Positions 46,526 through 56,958 of a stretch of DNA of 64,000 nucleotides are shown here, piece by piece. The notes under the pieces are model-generated. The model searched no databases and was not told where the DNA came from. It worked only from the letters and a program-made list of their open reading frames with translations. Source of the stretch: Siphonodentalium dalli (Eukaryota > Mollusca > Scaphopoda > Gadilida > Siphonodentaliidae); NCBI GenBank assembly GCA_032622095.1, contig CP136062.1:15777710-15841709 (forward strand), given 5' to 3'. A program made the translations under genes and the position numbers. Every line of letters begins with the position of its first letter. Position 1 is the first letter of the stretch.

Positions 46526-46981
46526 GTCCCTGCAAAGAGCGGACAGTCAATTAATCACGTCATCAATTAATCCCGTCGTGAAATCTCCCTGCGTAATATT
46601 TTGTAAACATGGAAATGTCCCCGTTCCTAGGAACGACAGGCAATACTCAGACTCACAGATAAGTATAGTTATGCCTCTTGGATCTGAATCGATAGCGAAA
46701 ACCACGCTGTTTATGTAAACACTGTGGAAAGGAAACGCTCTTTATATATCAACGCTATTAACCCCAAAGTGCCGATTGCGGTGATTTTGATGATTGGGAG
46801 TGGAGAATGGGTGCTCAAAGCTTCTCCAAAACACGACAACGACGGTGTCCGTGGGTTTTACCCTTAGATAGGAAGTTTGTGCCCAATCTGTCCACGCGTT
46901 TTCGATTCTATTAAGTACCCACACACACACACACATATATATACATATATATACGGAGTTCTCAAAAAATATATATATAGA
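46526..46981 (-). mobile_element. Helitron-like element, family C, 5' half (interrupted)
   Basis: Resumes family C sequence at ctgcaaagagcggacagtc, then gcctcttggatctg, ttgcggtgattttgatgatt and a CA tract. The 5' end is at 46981 (ctcaaaaaatatatatataga). Partner of 41035-41469. Confidence 0.7.
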
Positions 46982-48015
46982 CTAGCAGGTTAGCCCGCCA
47001 CTGGCGTGGTTGGTCAGAAACGTGACATTTTTAAAATTATTTTGTTTTTTTATTTTAATTTAATGTTTTTTAAATTTAATTTATGTTTTTTTGAATTTTT
47101 TTAATTTAATTCTTTGTTTTTCAATGAGTTAATTGTGCCTTTTTTCTGGCGGAAAAAATGACCCGATGAAATCCCCACCCCTTCCTAGGAACGACAGACA
47201 ACGCATTCTTTGTTTTTCAATGAGTTAATTCATGGTACCCGTCGTAAACTTCCACGTTCCTAGGAACAGACTTTTTAATCAAGATACATTATGATACCCC
47301 CGCAAAGAGCGGACAGTCAATTAACCAGAATGTAGAGTTACGCCTCTTAGATAAATTCTGCCTTTTTAATCGAGATACATGCATTTCATCCCGCATCCGC
47401 ATTTTACGCATGGGGGTAGTCGTTTAGCTATGTCGATTCAATGAATTAATTCATGGTACCCGTCCTAAACTTCCCGATCCCCGTGGGTGTTTACACTTAT
47501 ATACGAAATTTGAGCTGAGTTAATTCATGGTACCCGTCCTAAACTTCCCCGTACCTAGGAACAACATACTTTTTAATCAATAGAAATTATGATACCAACA
47601 CAAAGAGCGGACAGTCAATTAATCCCGTCGTGAACCAGAATGTAGAGTTACGTCACTTAGATCAATTCTGCCTTTTTAATCGAGATAAATGCATTTCGTC
47701 CCGCATCCGTATTTTACGCATGGGGTAGTCGTTTATCTATGTCGATTGCAATAAAGAGCGTTCGTCGTTAACAACTCCGTATATGGTCAATATAAAGATC
47801 GTTGATGCCTTAAACCCCGAAGTGGCGTTTGCGGTGATTTTGATGATTGGGAGTGGAGAATCGGTGCTCAGAGCTTGTATGTGGACGATCCCCGTGGGTT
47901 TATAGACTTATATACGAAATTTGAAATCGATCCGCGTAGCCGTTTTGGGTTATATGAAGTACCCACACACATACACACACATATGTATATACGGAAGTCT
48001 CAAAATATATATATA
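46982..48015 (-). mobile_element. Helitron-like element, family C, internally repeated
   Basis: 3' end ctagcaggttagcccgccac, 5' end at 48015. About 1.03 kb instead of about 0.75 kb because the block gttaattcatggtacccgtc to cgtcccgcatccg is present two to three times (47220-47460, 47520-47740). Confidence 0.72.
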
Positions 48016-49106
48016 CTAGCAGGTTAGCCCACCACTGGCGGAAATAGTCAGAAAAATAACAATTTTTAAGTTTTAATTAATTGTTTTAATTAATTTTTTA
48101 CATTAAATATTTTATTTTATTTTTTGTTTTTCAATGAGTTAATTTTTTAGTTTTTCAATGAGTTAATTGTGCCTTTTTAATTGAATTTTTTGTTTTTAAA
48201 TTTTACCCGATGTTGGTCAGAAACATGACATTTTTAAATTTTCTGTTTTTGGTGGAAAAATTTACCTGATGAAATCCCCCCTTCCTAGGAACGACAGACA
48301 ACGCATTCTGTTTTTTTTCTTTCTTTTTTTAACCTGCCCGTACCCGTCCTAATGTCATGAAATCTCTCTGCATAATATTTCGAGCGATAACATTGCATTG
48401 CATTGAAAACAAACGTATCTCTACGATAACATTGCATTGAAAACAAACGCTTCCCGTCGTGTCTCTCTGCATAATATTTCGAGTCTGCCGTACCCGTCCT
48501 AATGTCGTGAAATCTCTCTGCATAATATTTCGAGCGATAACATTGCATTGCATTGAAAACAAACGTCTCTCTACGATAACATTGCATTGAAAACAAACGC
48601 TTCCCGTCGTGTCTCTCTGCATAATATTTCGAGTCTGCCGTACCCGTCCTAATGTCGTAAAATCTCTCTGCAAAATATTTCGAGCGATAACATTGCATTG
48701 AATTGTCTGTCTCTCTGCATAATATTTCGAGTCTGCGTACCCGTCCTAATGTCGTGAAATCTCTCTGCATAATATTTCGAGCGATAACATTGCATTGAAT
48801 TGTCAGACTCCCGTCATACAGATAAGTAGATAGCGAAAACGACGCTCTTTATATAGTCACTGCGGAAAACGAACGCTCTTTCGATTTCAACGCTATTAAC
48901 CCCGAAGTGCCGATTGCGGTAATTTTGATGATTGGGAATGGAGAAACGGTGCTCTGAGCTTCTCCAAAACGCGACCACGGTGGTGTCGGTGGGATTATAC
49001 ACTTACATACGAAATTTTAGCTCAATCTGTACACGCGTTTTGGATTCTATGAAGTACCCACACACACACATATATATACATACGTAGTTCTCAAAATATA
49101 TATAGA
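48016..49106 (-). mobile_element. Helitron-like element, family C, with 150-bp tandem repeat
   Basis: 3' end ctagcaggttagcccaccac, 5' end ctcaaaatatatatagata near 49106. The middle (48334-48790) is a 150-bp tandem repeat: ccgtacccgtcctaatgtcg, tctctctgcataatatttcg, gataacattgcattg. The 161- and 114-residue minus-strand frames come only from this repeat. Confidence 0.73.
48334..48790 (-). repeat. 150-bp tandem repeat, about three copies
   Basis: Units begin at about 48338, 48488 and 48638, with a shorter one (about 96 bp) at 48734. Each holds inner repeats of cattgcattg and of ctctctgcataatatttcga, so repeats are nested inside repeats. Confidence 0.88.
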
Positions 49107-49253
49107 TATATAATGATCCTAGCCGGAAATCATTTCACATATCCGAAACAAAACCATTCAACTAGCTACGCCCGTGTGAAATTTAAGTTTAAATTAAATA
49201 TCAGTCAGAATATCCATTGATAGATCCATAGAAGTATAACACGACGCCGGCTA
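49107..49253 (-). mobile_element. Short element, copy 3 of 3, next to the TSP1 exon
   Basis: tgatcctagccggaaatc, then a 26-bp difference (acgcccgtgtgaaattt), then tatccattgatagatcc and acacgacgccggct. After ccggct it leaves the other copies and runs as atatgattgtgttactg into the intron beside the exon at 49296. Confidence 0.65.
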
Positions 49254-49295
49254 TATGATTGTGTTACTGTCTACAATGGCTCCAATGGTACTGAC

Positions 49296-49469
49296 CTTGC
49301 TCCTTCGATACAAATAGTCCGCATGACGAGTGTTGGGTGTCGTCCCCTTGACACCAGCTGCCCCCAAATTGTGGCAGTGGATCGCTGCAGCTCCTGCTTC
49401 TCACCTTCACCCCTTGACACCCATCAACTCGCATGCAATATTCAATCCACTGCGTCCATTCTCCATCGA
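49296..49469 (-). CDS. Single exon encoding a thrombospondin type-1 repeat
   Basis: The minus strand reads VDGEWTQWIEYC, RSRSCSDPLP, FGGSWCQGDDTQHSSCGLF. This has the TSP1 pattern: the WTQW tryptophan pair, the R-x-R-x-C strand, P-x-P-x-x-GG-x-x-C and a final C. Five cysteines are visible. The usual sixth may lie in the next exon or be lost. The exon is bounded by tttatcattcag at 49470-49481 and by GAGCAAG followed by gtcagt at 49290-49295. It is 174 bp and phase 1 at both ends, the usual symmetric form of shuffled extracellular exons. TSP1 domains act outside the cell in matrix, guidance and protease proteins, and the parent gene is not identifiable. No other exon was found nearby. The open frame continues beyond both splice sites (49264-49614), but that part looks like intron. 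Confidence 0.75.
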
Positions 49470-49816
49470 CTGAATGATAAACAATTATATTATCCATCCA
49501 TTTACTAACGCTATTTCTGATTGTGCGAATCAATCGTGTCCAATATGACTTTTTATCGGGACTTGAAATTGTGATGAGCGCGCAATACTCTGGTGGATAT
49601 AGCAGACGCTTCACTTTTGCATTGATATTTGTTTTTCACTCCCGTGTTTACTGTTCCAAATGATGCTTTATGTTGAGCAAATACAGGGTTTTATAGAGAA
49701 TCAAGTGCCGACAAACACCAAAAATAACCACAAAAGTGTTATCCCCAAAATTTTGATAAACATACAGATTGATAACAAAAATGTCATTATGCAATGTTGT
49801 GTACAGTATGTGTCTT

Positions 49817-49919
49817 TCTTGTTCTAGACCGGGCTGTGGTGAAAAGTCATATTGGAGGAGACACTGCGTGCCTCGTCAAATGTGACTTTTCACCATAACC
49901 TGGACGAGTACAAGAAAAA
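49817..49919. repeat. Hairpin repeat (MITE-like), copy 1
   Basis: Arms ttcttgttctagacc...gtgaaaagtc and gacttttcaccataacctgg...gtacaagaa pair imperfectly over about 45 bp around a small loop (cactgcgtg). A related copy is at 50021-50124 and a fragment at 49547-49566. Confidence 0.75.
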
Positions 49920-50020
49920 CCAATAATGCACACAACATTGTATAATAACTTGTTACTGTTATCCACCTCTTAACTAACACTAAAGCCGTCACATGTTAAT
50001 CCTGGAAAATGTCGTGTTTT

Positions 50021-50124
50021 ACTTTTGCTCGTTCATTGTGGTGAAAAGTCATATTAGACACGACACTGCGTGTTTCGTCCAATATGACTTTTCACCACAA
50101 CCTGGACTCGTACAAGAAAAACAC
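50021..50124. repeat. Hairpin repeat (MITE-like), copy 2
   Basis: The inner stem gtgaaaagtcatattagaca pairs with tccaatatgacttttcac with few mismatches. Outer arms are weaker. No transposase. Target duplication not evident. Confidence 0.75.
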
Positions 50125-50515
50125 AAACTGTTTTTAACGTTTAATACTAATGTAGCGTGAGAGGGTCAACTAATTGTAAAATCTTTCTAATTAAGTTCTA
50201 TGTTTGCCCCATTTTACTTAATTTTACTTTCCTAATATTCATCGCGATTTATATCGCAAATATATTCGTCGTGTTCGTACTGTTTCACCAGTTTGATCCG
50301 TTGTATTTGCCAGATCGCTTTGCTGATCTGTAACATTCATAATTGTAAATATTACGGGAAATCCTACGTGCCGCGTGACGTGCGTTGCTATGCTATTTTT
50401 AACGGCCTTGTTTCCGGTTGGCTAGGTATAAATACCGTCCAACCACCAACGTCGCTGGCTTTCAACTTTCTCTCTCGGCATAGCAACTTACGTCACTTTG
50501 TCAACAACGATGCAA
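50125..50515. other. Single-copy sequence with a possible TATA promoter
   Basis: No repeat. A TATA-box-like tataaata is at 50427-50434, in ggctaggtataaataccgtcc, preceded by ccggttgg and followed about 30 bp later by a pyrimidine-rich stretch (ttcaactttctctctcggc) that could hold a start site. The frame 50293-50538 crosses the TATA and has no recognisable domain. Confidence 0.4.
50427..50434 (+). promoter_or_regulatory. Possible TATA box
   Basis: tataaata in a GC-richer context, with a plausible initiator region about 30 bp downstream. A polyadenylation-like signal lies far downstream near 53687, so a transcription unit or decayed LTR element is possible. One motif only, so weak. Confidence 0.25.
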
Positions 50516-50523
50516 GGCCATTC
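50516..50523 (+). repeat. 8-bp target-site duplication, left copy
   Basis: ggccattc immediately before CAGGGATG. An exact second copy is at 51705-51712. Confidence 0.9.
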
Positions 50524-51704
50524 CAGGGATGTGGCTAGGGGGGGTGTGGGGGTGTCTCACCCCCCCCCCCCCCAGCAGAGAGCTATATTTTCAATAGTTG
50601 GAAATTTCATACCTGCCACAACGAAATTTCACACCAACAATAGGTTGAAAATGTTCTTGTAGTTTGATTATAAAACAATTTATTGGGGGAATTTATTGTT
50701 TTTCGACCAATATTTGCATATGTTCCTATTTTTGGTCAAAAATTTTGACAGAAATGGTCATCAGTTGGAAATTTTCCAACCTTAAGGGGGTGACAGGTTG
50801 GAAATTTCCAACACTTGGAAAGCTTGTGTCCTGGTCTCTCCCCCGTGGCCAGTCAAAAACTTCTAGTTAATTTAAGAAAACAATATTGTCATACAATTGG
50901 TCAACATTGTCATTGGAATTGTCATCAGTTGGAAAATTTCCAACCTAAGTGGGGGTGTAGGGTTTGAAATTTCGAACAGTAGGAAGGCTTGAGGCTAGTC
51001 TAGAAGTTAGGATTTTGCGATTTTCTTGTTCAGATTTCAAAATTTTCGCACACCAGGCCGAACCATTGTCGGCCCGGTGTGTCATCGCCCCATTCACATG
51101 GCCAATACAAAACTGCTAATTAGTTTAGCAAAACAATATTTTACTACATTTGGTCAAACTTGTAGACATAAATGGTCATCAGTTGAAGAATTTTCCAACC
51201 TGAGGGGGAGTATGAGGTTTGAAATTTCCAACACTAGGAAAGCTTCAGTTGAGGCCAGTCTTGATGCTAGGATTTGCGATTTTCTTGTATAGTTTTCAAA
51301 ATTTTCTCACACCGAGCCGAACAACCATGGTCGGCCCGGTGTTTCCTGCTCTGTTGTCGGTAGCTGTGTGCATTTGTCTGGAATTAGATCACTAGTTGTT
51401 TTTTTGGGGGCAATTTTCAGGTTAAACTATCTTAATGTTCTCATACTGGGAAAATAGAAGCATGGCTTATGAATATATAGGAAATTAGGCCTGAGCATGA
51501 GGTACAAGGGGGGGGGTGCAAATGGAAATATGCAAAAAGTTGTGTTGGTACGATTCCGACTCAAGGGGGGGAGGGGTGCAAATGGAATTATGCAAAAAAG
51601 TTGTGTTGGTGTGATTGCGACTCAAGGGGGGGGGGTGCAGTTGGAAATTCCCAAGGTGGACACCCCCCCCCCCCCCCAGCGGAGACCCTCTAGCCACATC
51701 CCTG
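50524..51704. mobile_element. Non-autonomous hAT-like DNA transposon
   Basis: Terminal inverted repeats CAGGGATGTGGCTAG (left) and ctagccacatccctg (right) are perfect mirror images, and an exact 8-bp duplication flanks them. An 8-bp duplication with CAG-type ends is the established hAT signature. Near the ends come G/C runs (tctcaccccccc; ggacaccccccc). The interior carries repeats of ttggaaatttccaac and about 60-bp repeats with gggggtgcaaatggaa (51505-51650). 1,181 bp, no transposase frame, so it would need enzyme from elsewhere. The frame 51497-51877 runs out of the element and is not a gene. Confidence 0.88.
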
Positions 51705-51712
51705 GGCCATTC
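51705..51712 (+). repeat. 8-bp target-site duplication, right copy
   Basis: ggccattc directly after the right terminus. Without the insertion, the host reads gcaaggccattccaaccact. Confidence 0.9.
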
Positions 51713-52052
51713 CAACCACTTTCATTACAAATCGAGCTCAATTCCAAGCATAATTCAGCAGTATTTCCATACGCATCCAGGCGACAGAAGAATATCATGC
51801 TAGGCTACTATTATAGAGCATCTACAGCTAGCAATCTTGGTGATTGCACTTTTCATTTAGGTAATTTCAACGCATAATTCATGCACTTTTCCACTTGGTA
51901 AATTTCTCCGCATTTCAGACTTCAGTCGAAGTCATTCTCTACCCTTATTCGTTCTTAGTATTCTAGTAGTACATTTGTAGTATAGGTTAGTTCTTGCGTT
52001 AGCCTGTGAGGAATAATGGTACTCTATCCATGCTATACATACAGGATGTAAG
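51713..52052. other. Single-copy sequence, no recognised gene
   Basis: Continues the 50.4-kb single-copy segment after the hAT-like insertion. No repeat and no convincing frame. A possible splice-donor-like catttaggtaatt is near 51857. Confidence 0.4.
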
Positions 52053-52305
52053 TCAGAATCAGAGCCAGGTTTAGATGCACGAGGACAGACAGATGCATCA
52101 CAGCTCAGTCAGAATCAGAGCCAGGTTTAGATGCACGAGGACAGACAGATGCATCACAACTCAGTCAGAACCAGAGCCAGGTTTAGATGCACGAGGACAG
52201 ACATATGCATCACAGCCTAGGTGCTATCCATCCAAGACTGGCAGGAGGTAAGTCAGAATCAGAGCCAGGTTTAGATGCACATGAGTACAGGCAGAGATGC
52301 ATCGG
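52053..52305 (+). repeat. 55-bp tandem repeat, four copies
   Basis: gtcagaatcagagccaggtt, tagatgcacgaggacagaca, gatgcatcacag at about 52053, 52108, 52163 and 52253. The fourth is separated by extra sequence. In two places the unit is preceded by gtaa, giving ggaggtaagtcag, a strong splice-donor-like site at 52246. Confidence 0.88.
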
Positions 52306-53220
52306 CTGGATTATGGATATTACAGCTTCAACCACAGATCGTCGGTCTAATCATGGCAGATGTAATGATCAGACAGTCCGAATCCAAATGCAGACCTGGC
52401 ACAGTGCATAATGCATATCAAGACAGAAACTAACCATACAACCACTCATCACCACTTGGTCGATTGCTTTGCCGATGCTCGATCGGTATTACGCCCATCC
52501 CAGGTGAAACCATTTCCAGTGCTGCCTGGTGACACATAGATGTCCACACTTGGTTGAGGCCCAGGTTACAGGTCAGCCAACATGCACACTATGCATCCAG
52601 TACACATACCACGTCCATACGTTATCAGTAGCTGTTGCAGTACCGTTCCACAAATCAGACATACATAACAGGTTTGTCCAGGTCATATTATTATTCCTCA
52701 CAGGTAGCTCAATTACTATAGTATATGCTGGTTCAGTCACATATTAATAATCGCACTAATAGAAGTAATTTACTCGTGAGTATTCCATCACTGATTTTAT
52801 GTAATACTTATTCCCGTAATATAGTGCGTACAGATTGTTCATCTTGTCATAGGTTTGAATATACAATATTATTCTGGTAAATAAATCATAGCATTTTATA
52901 CTGGTCTCTACTCTTGTTAGGCTGGTCAACTCATATGGATTTGGGTGTTGTATTTATCATGCTCACAGTGACAGTTATCTAGTCCGCCAGTTGGTAACGC
53001 TCAGGTAATACCAGGTATATATACAGCCCAGATGTACTACGTCCAGCTTACTCATGAATATTGATGTCGTCATCCAACCATGTAATGTCGACTGCTCGTC
53101 AGATGTCTTGGTTGACATGACAGTTACTTATCCATTCAGAAGATGTCAGATCTGGTCGTTGTACTTCACCGTCAGTCCAGCTAATAACATGCATACGATG
53201 ATACGAGCCTATCCTAGCAG
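52306..53220. other. Single-copy sequence, no recognised gene
   Basis: Rich in cagta/ggtca words but without a clear repeat. A 15-bp inverted repeat (cctgtgaggaataat at 52004; attattcctcacagg at 52688) brackets part of this and the 55-bp repeats. No recognisable protein. Confidence 0.4.
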
Positions 53221-53420
53221 CTAACCTATATTCATATAGGTCAGGTCGTGAACGAGGTCAGAGGTCACAGTGCCAGCTACCGCTACCAATCTGATACATA
53301 GTTATTACAGACATGGGTATACAGTTACCTACCAGACAGCCTGTGGGTATATAGGTCACGTCATGAATGAGGTCAAAGGTCATAGTATCAGCTACCGCTA
53401 CCAATCCGATATAGATGCAG
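53221..53420 (+). repeat. About 116-bp tandem duplication
   Basis: tataggtcaggtcgtgaacgaggtcagaggtcac, then cagctaccgctaccaatc, recurs as tataggtcacgtcatgaatg...ggtcaaaggtcat and cagctaccgctaccaatc. Two copies only. Confidence 0.8.
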
Positions 53421-53684
53421 GTATACTACCAAAGTTCTGGCTTATGCATATTAATGATATGGTAATAATGTAGTGAGTTGACCAGTGGTCCATGGTGTGG
53501 CACTTCCTCAGTATAACTATAACGCTACCACTTGTAATTGGGAAACAGTTAGTTTCACGTGTGGCATTGGGGTATATATTATGTCAGGTTTCCGCTCGGC
53601 CTATTTAGGAAATTTATATAGGTACCCCTCCCCCAGCACGCCACACTAACTGTATATTATTACAGGATCCTACCCTTATTCCAT

Positions 53685-53692
53685 TCAATAAA
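53685..53692 (+). terminator. Possible polyadenylation signal
   Basis: attcaataaaccc with a GT-containing stretch about 20 bp downstream (gaattgtgatattc). It could end a transcript starting near 50.46 kb, or the R region of an LTR. Weak alone. Confidence 0.25.
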
Positions 53693-55048
53693 CCCATTCT
53701 ATGAATTGTGATATTCAACGTTCGTTCAATAACAGGAAATAGTGCCAGGTGCCCTTTGGCTTCCAATATTTTTTCCAACAAACTTTAAAGAATGATGAGT
53801 TTGAACAGTTATTTCATTAAATATACGCCATTACATACGTCAACGAGTCTCTTATTGTTTGGGACTATTTATTGAATGATTGACAAAAGATGAGTTGTGC
53901 TGAATCAATTTTAATCAAAACAGGTGATTTAAACATTAAACTAATTCAGGTACATGTATATATAATGATACATAACATTAAGAGCATAACATTCCTTCGT
54001 CGAATGTAGTCCGAAAATTGTTTTCCTTTGATGACAATACATGCGTGTGACCAAGACTCACAATATCTGGTCTCGGAATATAGTCCCCAAATTTCTCACT
54101 TTCGACACCAGAAACCGGAATATCCATTTTTGTGAGTACCAAATTCACATATTTTAGTGTAGAGGATCCATGCACTTGCAGTTGCTGGGGACACACACGT
54201 ATATCCCTCATGCTATCACACAGTAACGTCCAGGTGCACATAATAATACCGACACAATCCATGCACTTTTGTTGTATATCTGCATTGATTGAATAAATAC
54301 TGTTTCTGATATAGAGGTAGAATTTTAGCTAAACGGTCGTAATAGTTCCTGCTTCCAGTGTATCCAGTATGTGCATTATCCACATATGAAGCTTTTGACA
54401 ATCTGTGTATTGCGTCACATTTAATCCAACCATGCATTGCATGCAGCTGTATTTTTCTGTAACATGTGAATCCCCGATCACTTCCGAAGCATTCATTTGA
54501 GCGCCGTCACGGCGCGTTTGAATTTGCACCGTTCAGAAGATTCCTGTCGATAGTTTTTCATATTATTTCTGGTTAGATCGAAGATATATCTAAAATAGAA
54601 ATTAAGTAATTGTTAATACAATTGAAATACGGTGTATATATATGCGCCCATTCGCGCAGGGTGATCAGGGGGGTGAAACAAATTTCCGGCACGTATCCCG
54701 GGGTGGGTGGGTGGTCAAAGCCACCAACAAGCATTTTTTTCCGCAACTAAAACAACAAATTCCTGCTTGTTTTTTAGTGTTTTGGCAATGAGTTGGGCTT
54801 CAAAATAACTTTGAATGAGAGAAATAATGTAATTCTAACTGGTAAGCTGACTGCAGGCAGTTATCGTGTTGTATTTTGTTGCACATTTTGAAATCCAAGA
54901 TGGCCACTGGCAGCCATGTTTTTTTGGCCGAATGACCTCAAAATAACTCATTCCTATTTCGTGTCCATGTTAACATCCATGATAAATAGTATGCACAGAA
55001 TTTCATATACAGCTGTTTACAGTGAATTTCCCCCCGCAAATCTCTGTT
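53693..55048. other. Single-copy sequence, no recognised gene
   Basis: The best frames are on the minus strand: 53978-54262 (94 residues, MDCVGIIMCTWTLL start) and the overlapping 54216-54437 in another frame. Neither shows a domain, signal peptide or convincing splice boundary. From 54890 aaatccaagatggccactgg resembles the ggc-rich words inside the 41.5-kb foldback-like element. Confidence 0.4.
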
Positions 55049-55051
55049 TTA

Positions 55052-56648
55052 GGGGGTGTTTATACATTACCCGGCGAAGATCGCATTCGCTTTAGCCGGC
55101 AGCGATAACAATAGAGTGTTTATACTTCGCCGGATAAGAATTACGGCTATCCGGATACTCAGCTATACGGTTTTCAACTTTCGGATAAAATGATTTAGTA
55201 CAAGCACCTGATTGTCGTATGGATTCTAATTCGCTCTGCGGTTAAGTTAGATGTTTATCTGGGGTCATGCCGTCATCAGGTCATGGGTGATTTCCTTTCA
55301 ACAATTAACTCGAACAATATTATTGTGCAATCGCTGATAGACCAGCCCGCTTTGCACCTGTGTATATATTGGTCAGTGTGCCAGTTTGATTGTCTCTAAT
55401 AAGCTGTCAGGTCGGTGGTCACGCACCTTGGTTATAAGCTATTATTATAAATACTAACCGATGATGGTACACGTACTCTGCATGTACATGGTACATTTGT
55501 TGCGCATTCGAGGGAATTAATTCATGTACATGTATGTCCATATATATATAAATGGAAGAAATGGGATGGCACGTTTCTGTGGATTCAAACTTAATGGACA
55601 ATTAGTTCAATAATCTAAATCTGAGTGCACCGTGGACATATTTACACAGGGACGGGTCTAGATGGCCTGATTTGGAGGTGTGGGACTGTTCATCTTTGGA
55701 ATTTATCGACCGACCGTGGTTATGGCCAGGTGTGAGAATTTGTTTTAATCTGAACCCTGAAAATTGCAAAATCCTAGCATCCAGCCTTAAGATTTCCAAT
55801 TGTTGGACATTTTCAAAACTTGACGCACCTCTAATAAGGTTGGATCATTTCCAACTGATGGTCATTTCAGTCCAACAATTTGTTAAAAAAATAAGCAAAT
55901 GTTGCCTAAAGAAATCAACAATAACAAATTGTTGAAAATAAAACTACGAGAACAATTTCAACATATTGCTGATGGCAAATGTCCAACTATTGCCGTGTCA
56001 GGTATGAAATTTCCAGCTTTTGAATATTTTGATTAAAGTTGGGATGAGACACCCCCATCGCCACGGCCATATATACATGGACATGGTGAACGCCCGAGTA
56101 AAATGAAAAACATATTTTATTGTATAATGTGCAAACGGAAAATGTGTCACATTTGATTCGCGATGTTGAAACTTATATATATAATATAAAATCCAATCCG
56201 AATGATTAGACACCAATTTGTAGATGTATGCGACGAAAATATCTCAAAACTGACAATGGCCATGCTTTTGGTGCGACACTCACTTCACAGGCTGTATGTG
56301 AACCCAAACAAACCATTAACAATGTTTTTTAAATATCTATAAAATTACCAATAGCAATACCTGAAAGTTTGAGTTGGATATTAATAATTTCGGCATTTCC
56401 ATTTCTAAAAAGTTTCATTTCACTATACTGCCCAACATATCTCTAACAGGAAGCGGCTAGATGTTTACAGGTGTACAGCAATATCATATTGCAGTTCAGT
56501 GAGAACTAAAACGAAAACTATTAACAATTAAAGGAGACACATGAATATATGCATATCTTCGCCGGCGATGTGTAAACACTCTGCCCAACCTTCGCCGGCT
56601 AACGAGTTCGCCGGGTAACGGATTCGCCGGCTATGTGTAAACGTCACC
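55052..56648. mobile_element. Non-autonomous PIF/Harbinger-like DNA transposon
   Basis: Ends GGGGGTGTTTATACATTACC and, mirrored, ggtgacgtttacacatagcc. Both continue into cggcgaa-rich inverted repeats about 80 bp long (55052-55150 and 56548-56648). It is flanked by TTA on each side (55049-55051 and 56649-56651). A 3-bp TTA/TAA duplication with GGG-type ends is known for PIF/Harbinger. 1.6 kb, no transposase frame. It contains a decayed hAT-like element (55647-56067). Confidence 0.72.
55647..56067. mobile_element. Decayed hAT-like element nested in the Harbinger-like one
   Basis: Left end cagggacgggtctagatgg resembles the 50.5-kb element. The right end (gagacacccccatcgccacggcca) is the mirror of its gtggct...gggggtgtctc end. 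The interior shares tttccaactgatggtcatt and tatgaaatttccag with it. Flanks tatttaca and tatataca match at 7 of 8 bases, fitting an old 8-bp duplication. Confidence 0.6.
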
Positions 56649-56651
56649 TTA

Positions 56652-56880
56652 GTGTTAAAAGGGGGGTGGGTGTCAAAAAATGGTCGGAAAAAACTGCCGA
56701 AAACGGAAAAAAATTGGAGGTGGGGGTGGGTGGGTACAAAAAATGATCGAAAAGGAAAAAATGCCATACGTGCCTAAAATGGGGTGATAAGGAATTACCG
56801 TACACATATGCAGCCAGTTATAGTATGTGTGGACAATAAAACGTGTATTCTCAAATAAAGGCATCGATGACCGTCTATAT
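56652..56880. other. G- and A-rich spacer
   Basis: aaaggggggtgggtgtcaaaa and gaggtgggggtgggtgggta, with many aaaaaatgatcg-like words. An isolated aataaa is at about 56837. No gene. Confidence 0.4.
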
Positions 56881-56886
56881 ATAAAA

Positions 56887-56950
<64 letters not shown>
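56881..56950. repeat. A-tract and (TA)n microsatellite
   Basis: A(13) then TA repeats with one tg interruption. It borders the 5' end of the next Helitron-like element. Confidence 0.93.
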
Positions 56951-56951
<1 letters not shown>

Positions 56952-56958
56952 ATCTATC

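Noticed and set aside
48285-48770. 161-residue minus-strand frame with QRDFTT and QCNVI repeats
   Set aside because: Produced by the 150-bp tandem repeat. Two minus-strand frames are open at once.
53978-54262. 94-residue minus-strand frame
   Set aside because: No domain, no clear splice sites, and overlapping frames in another register. Could be chance.
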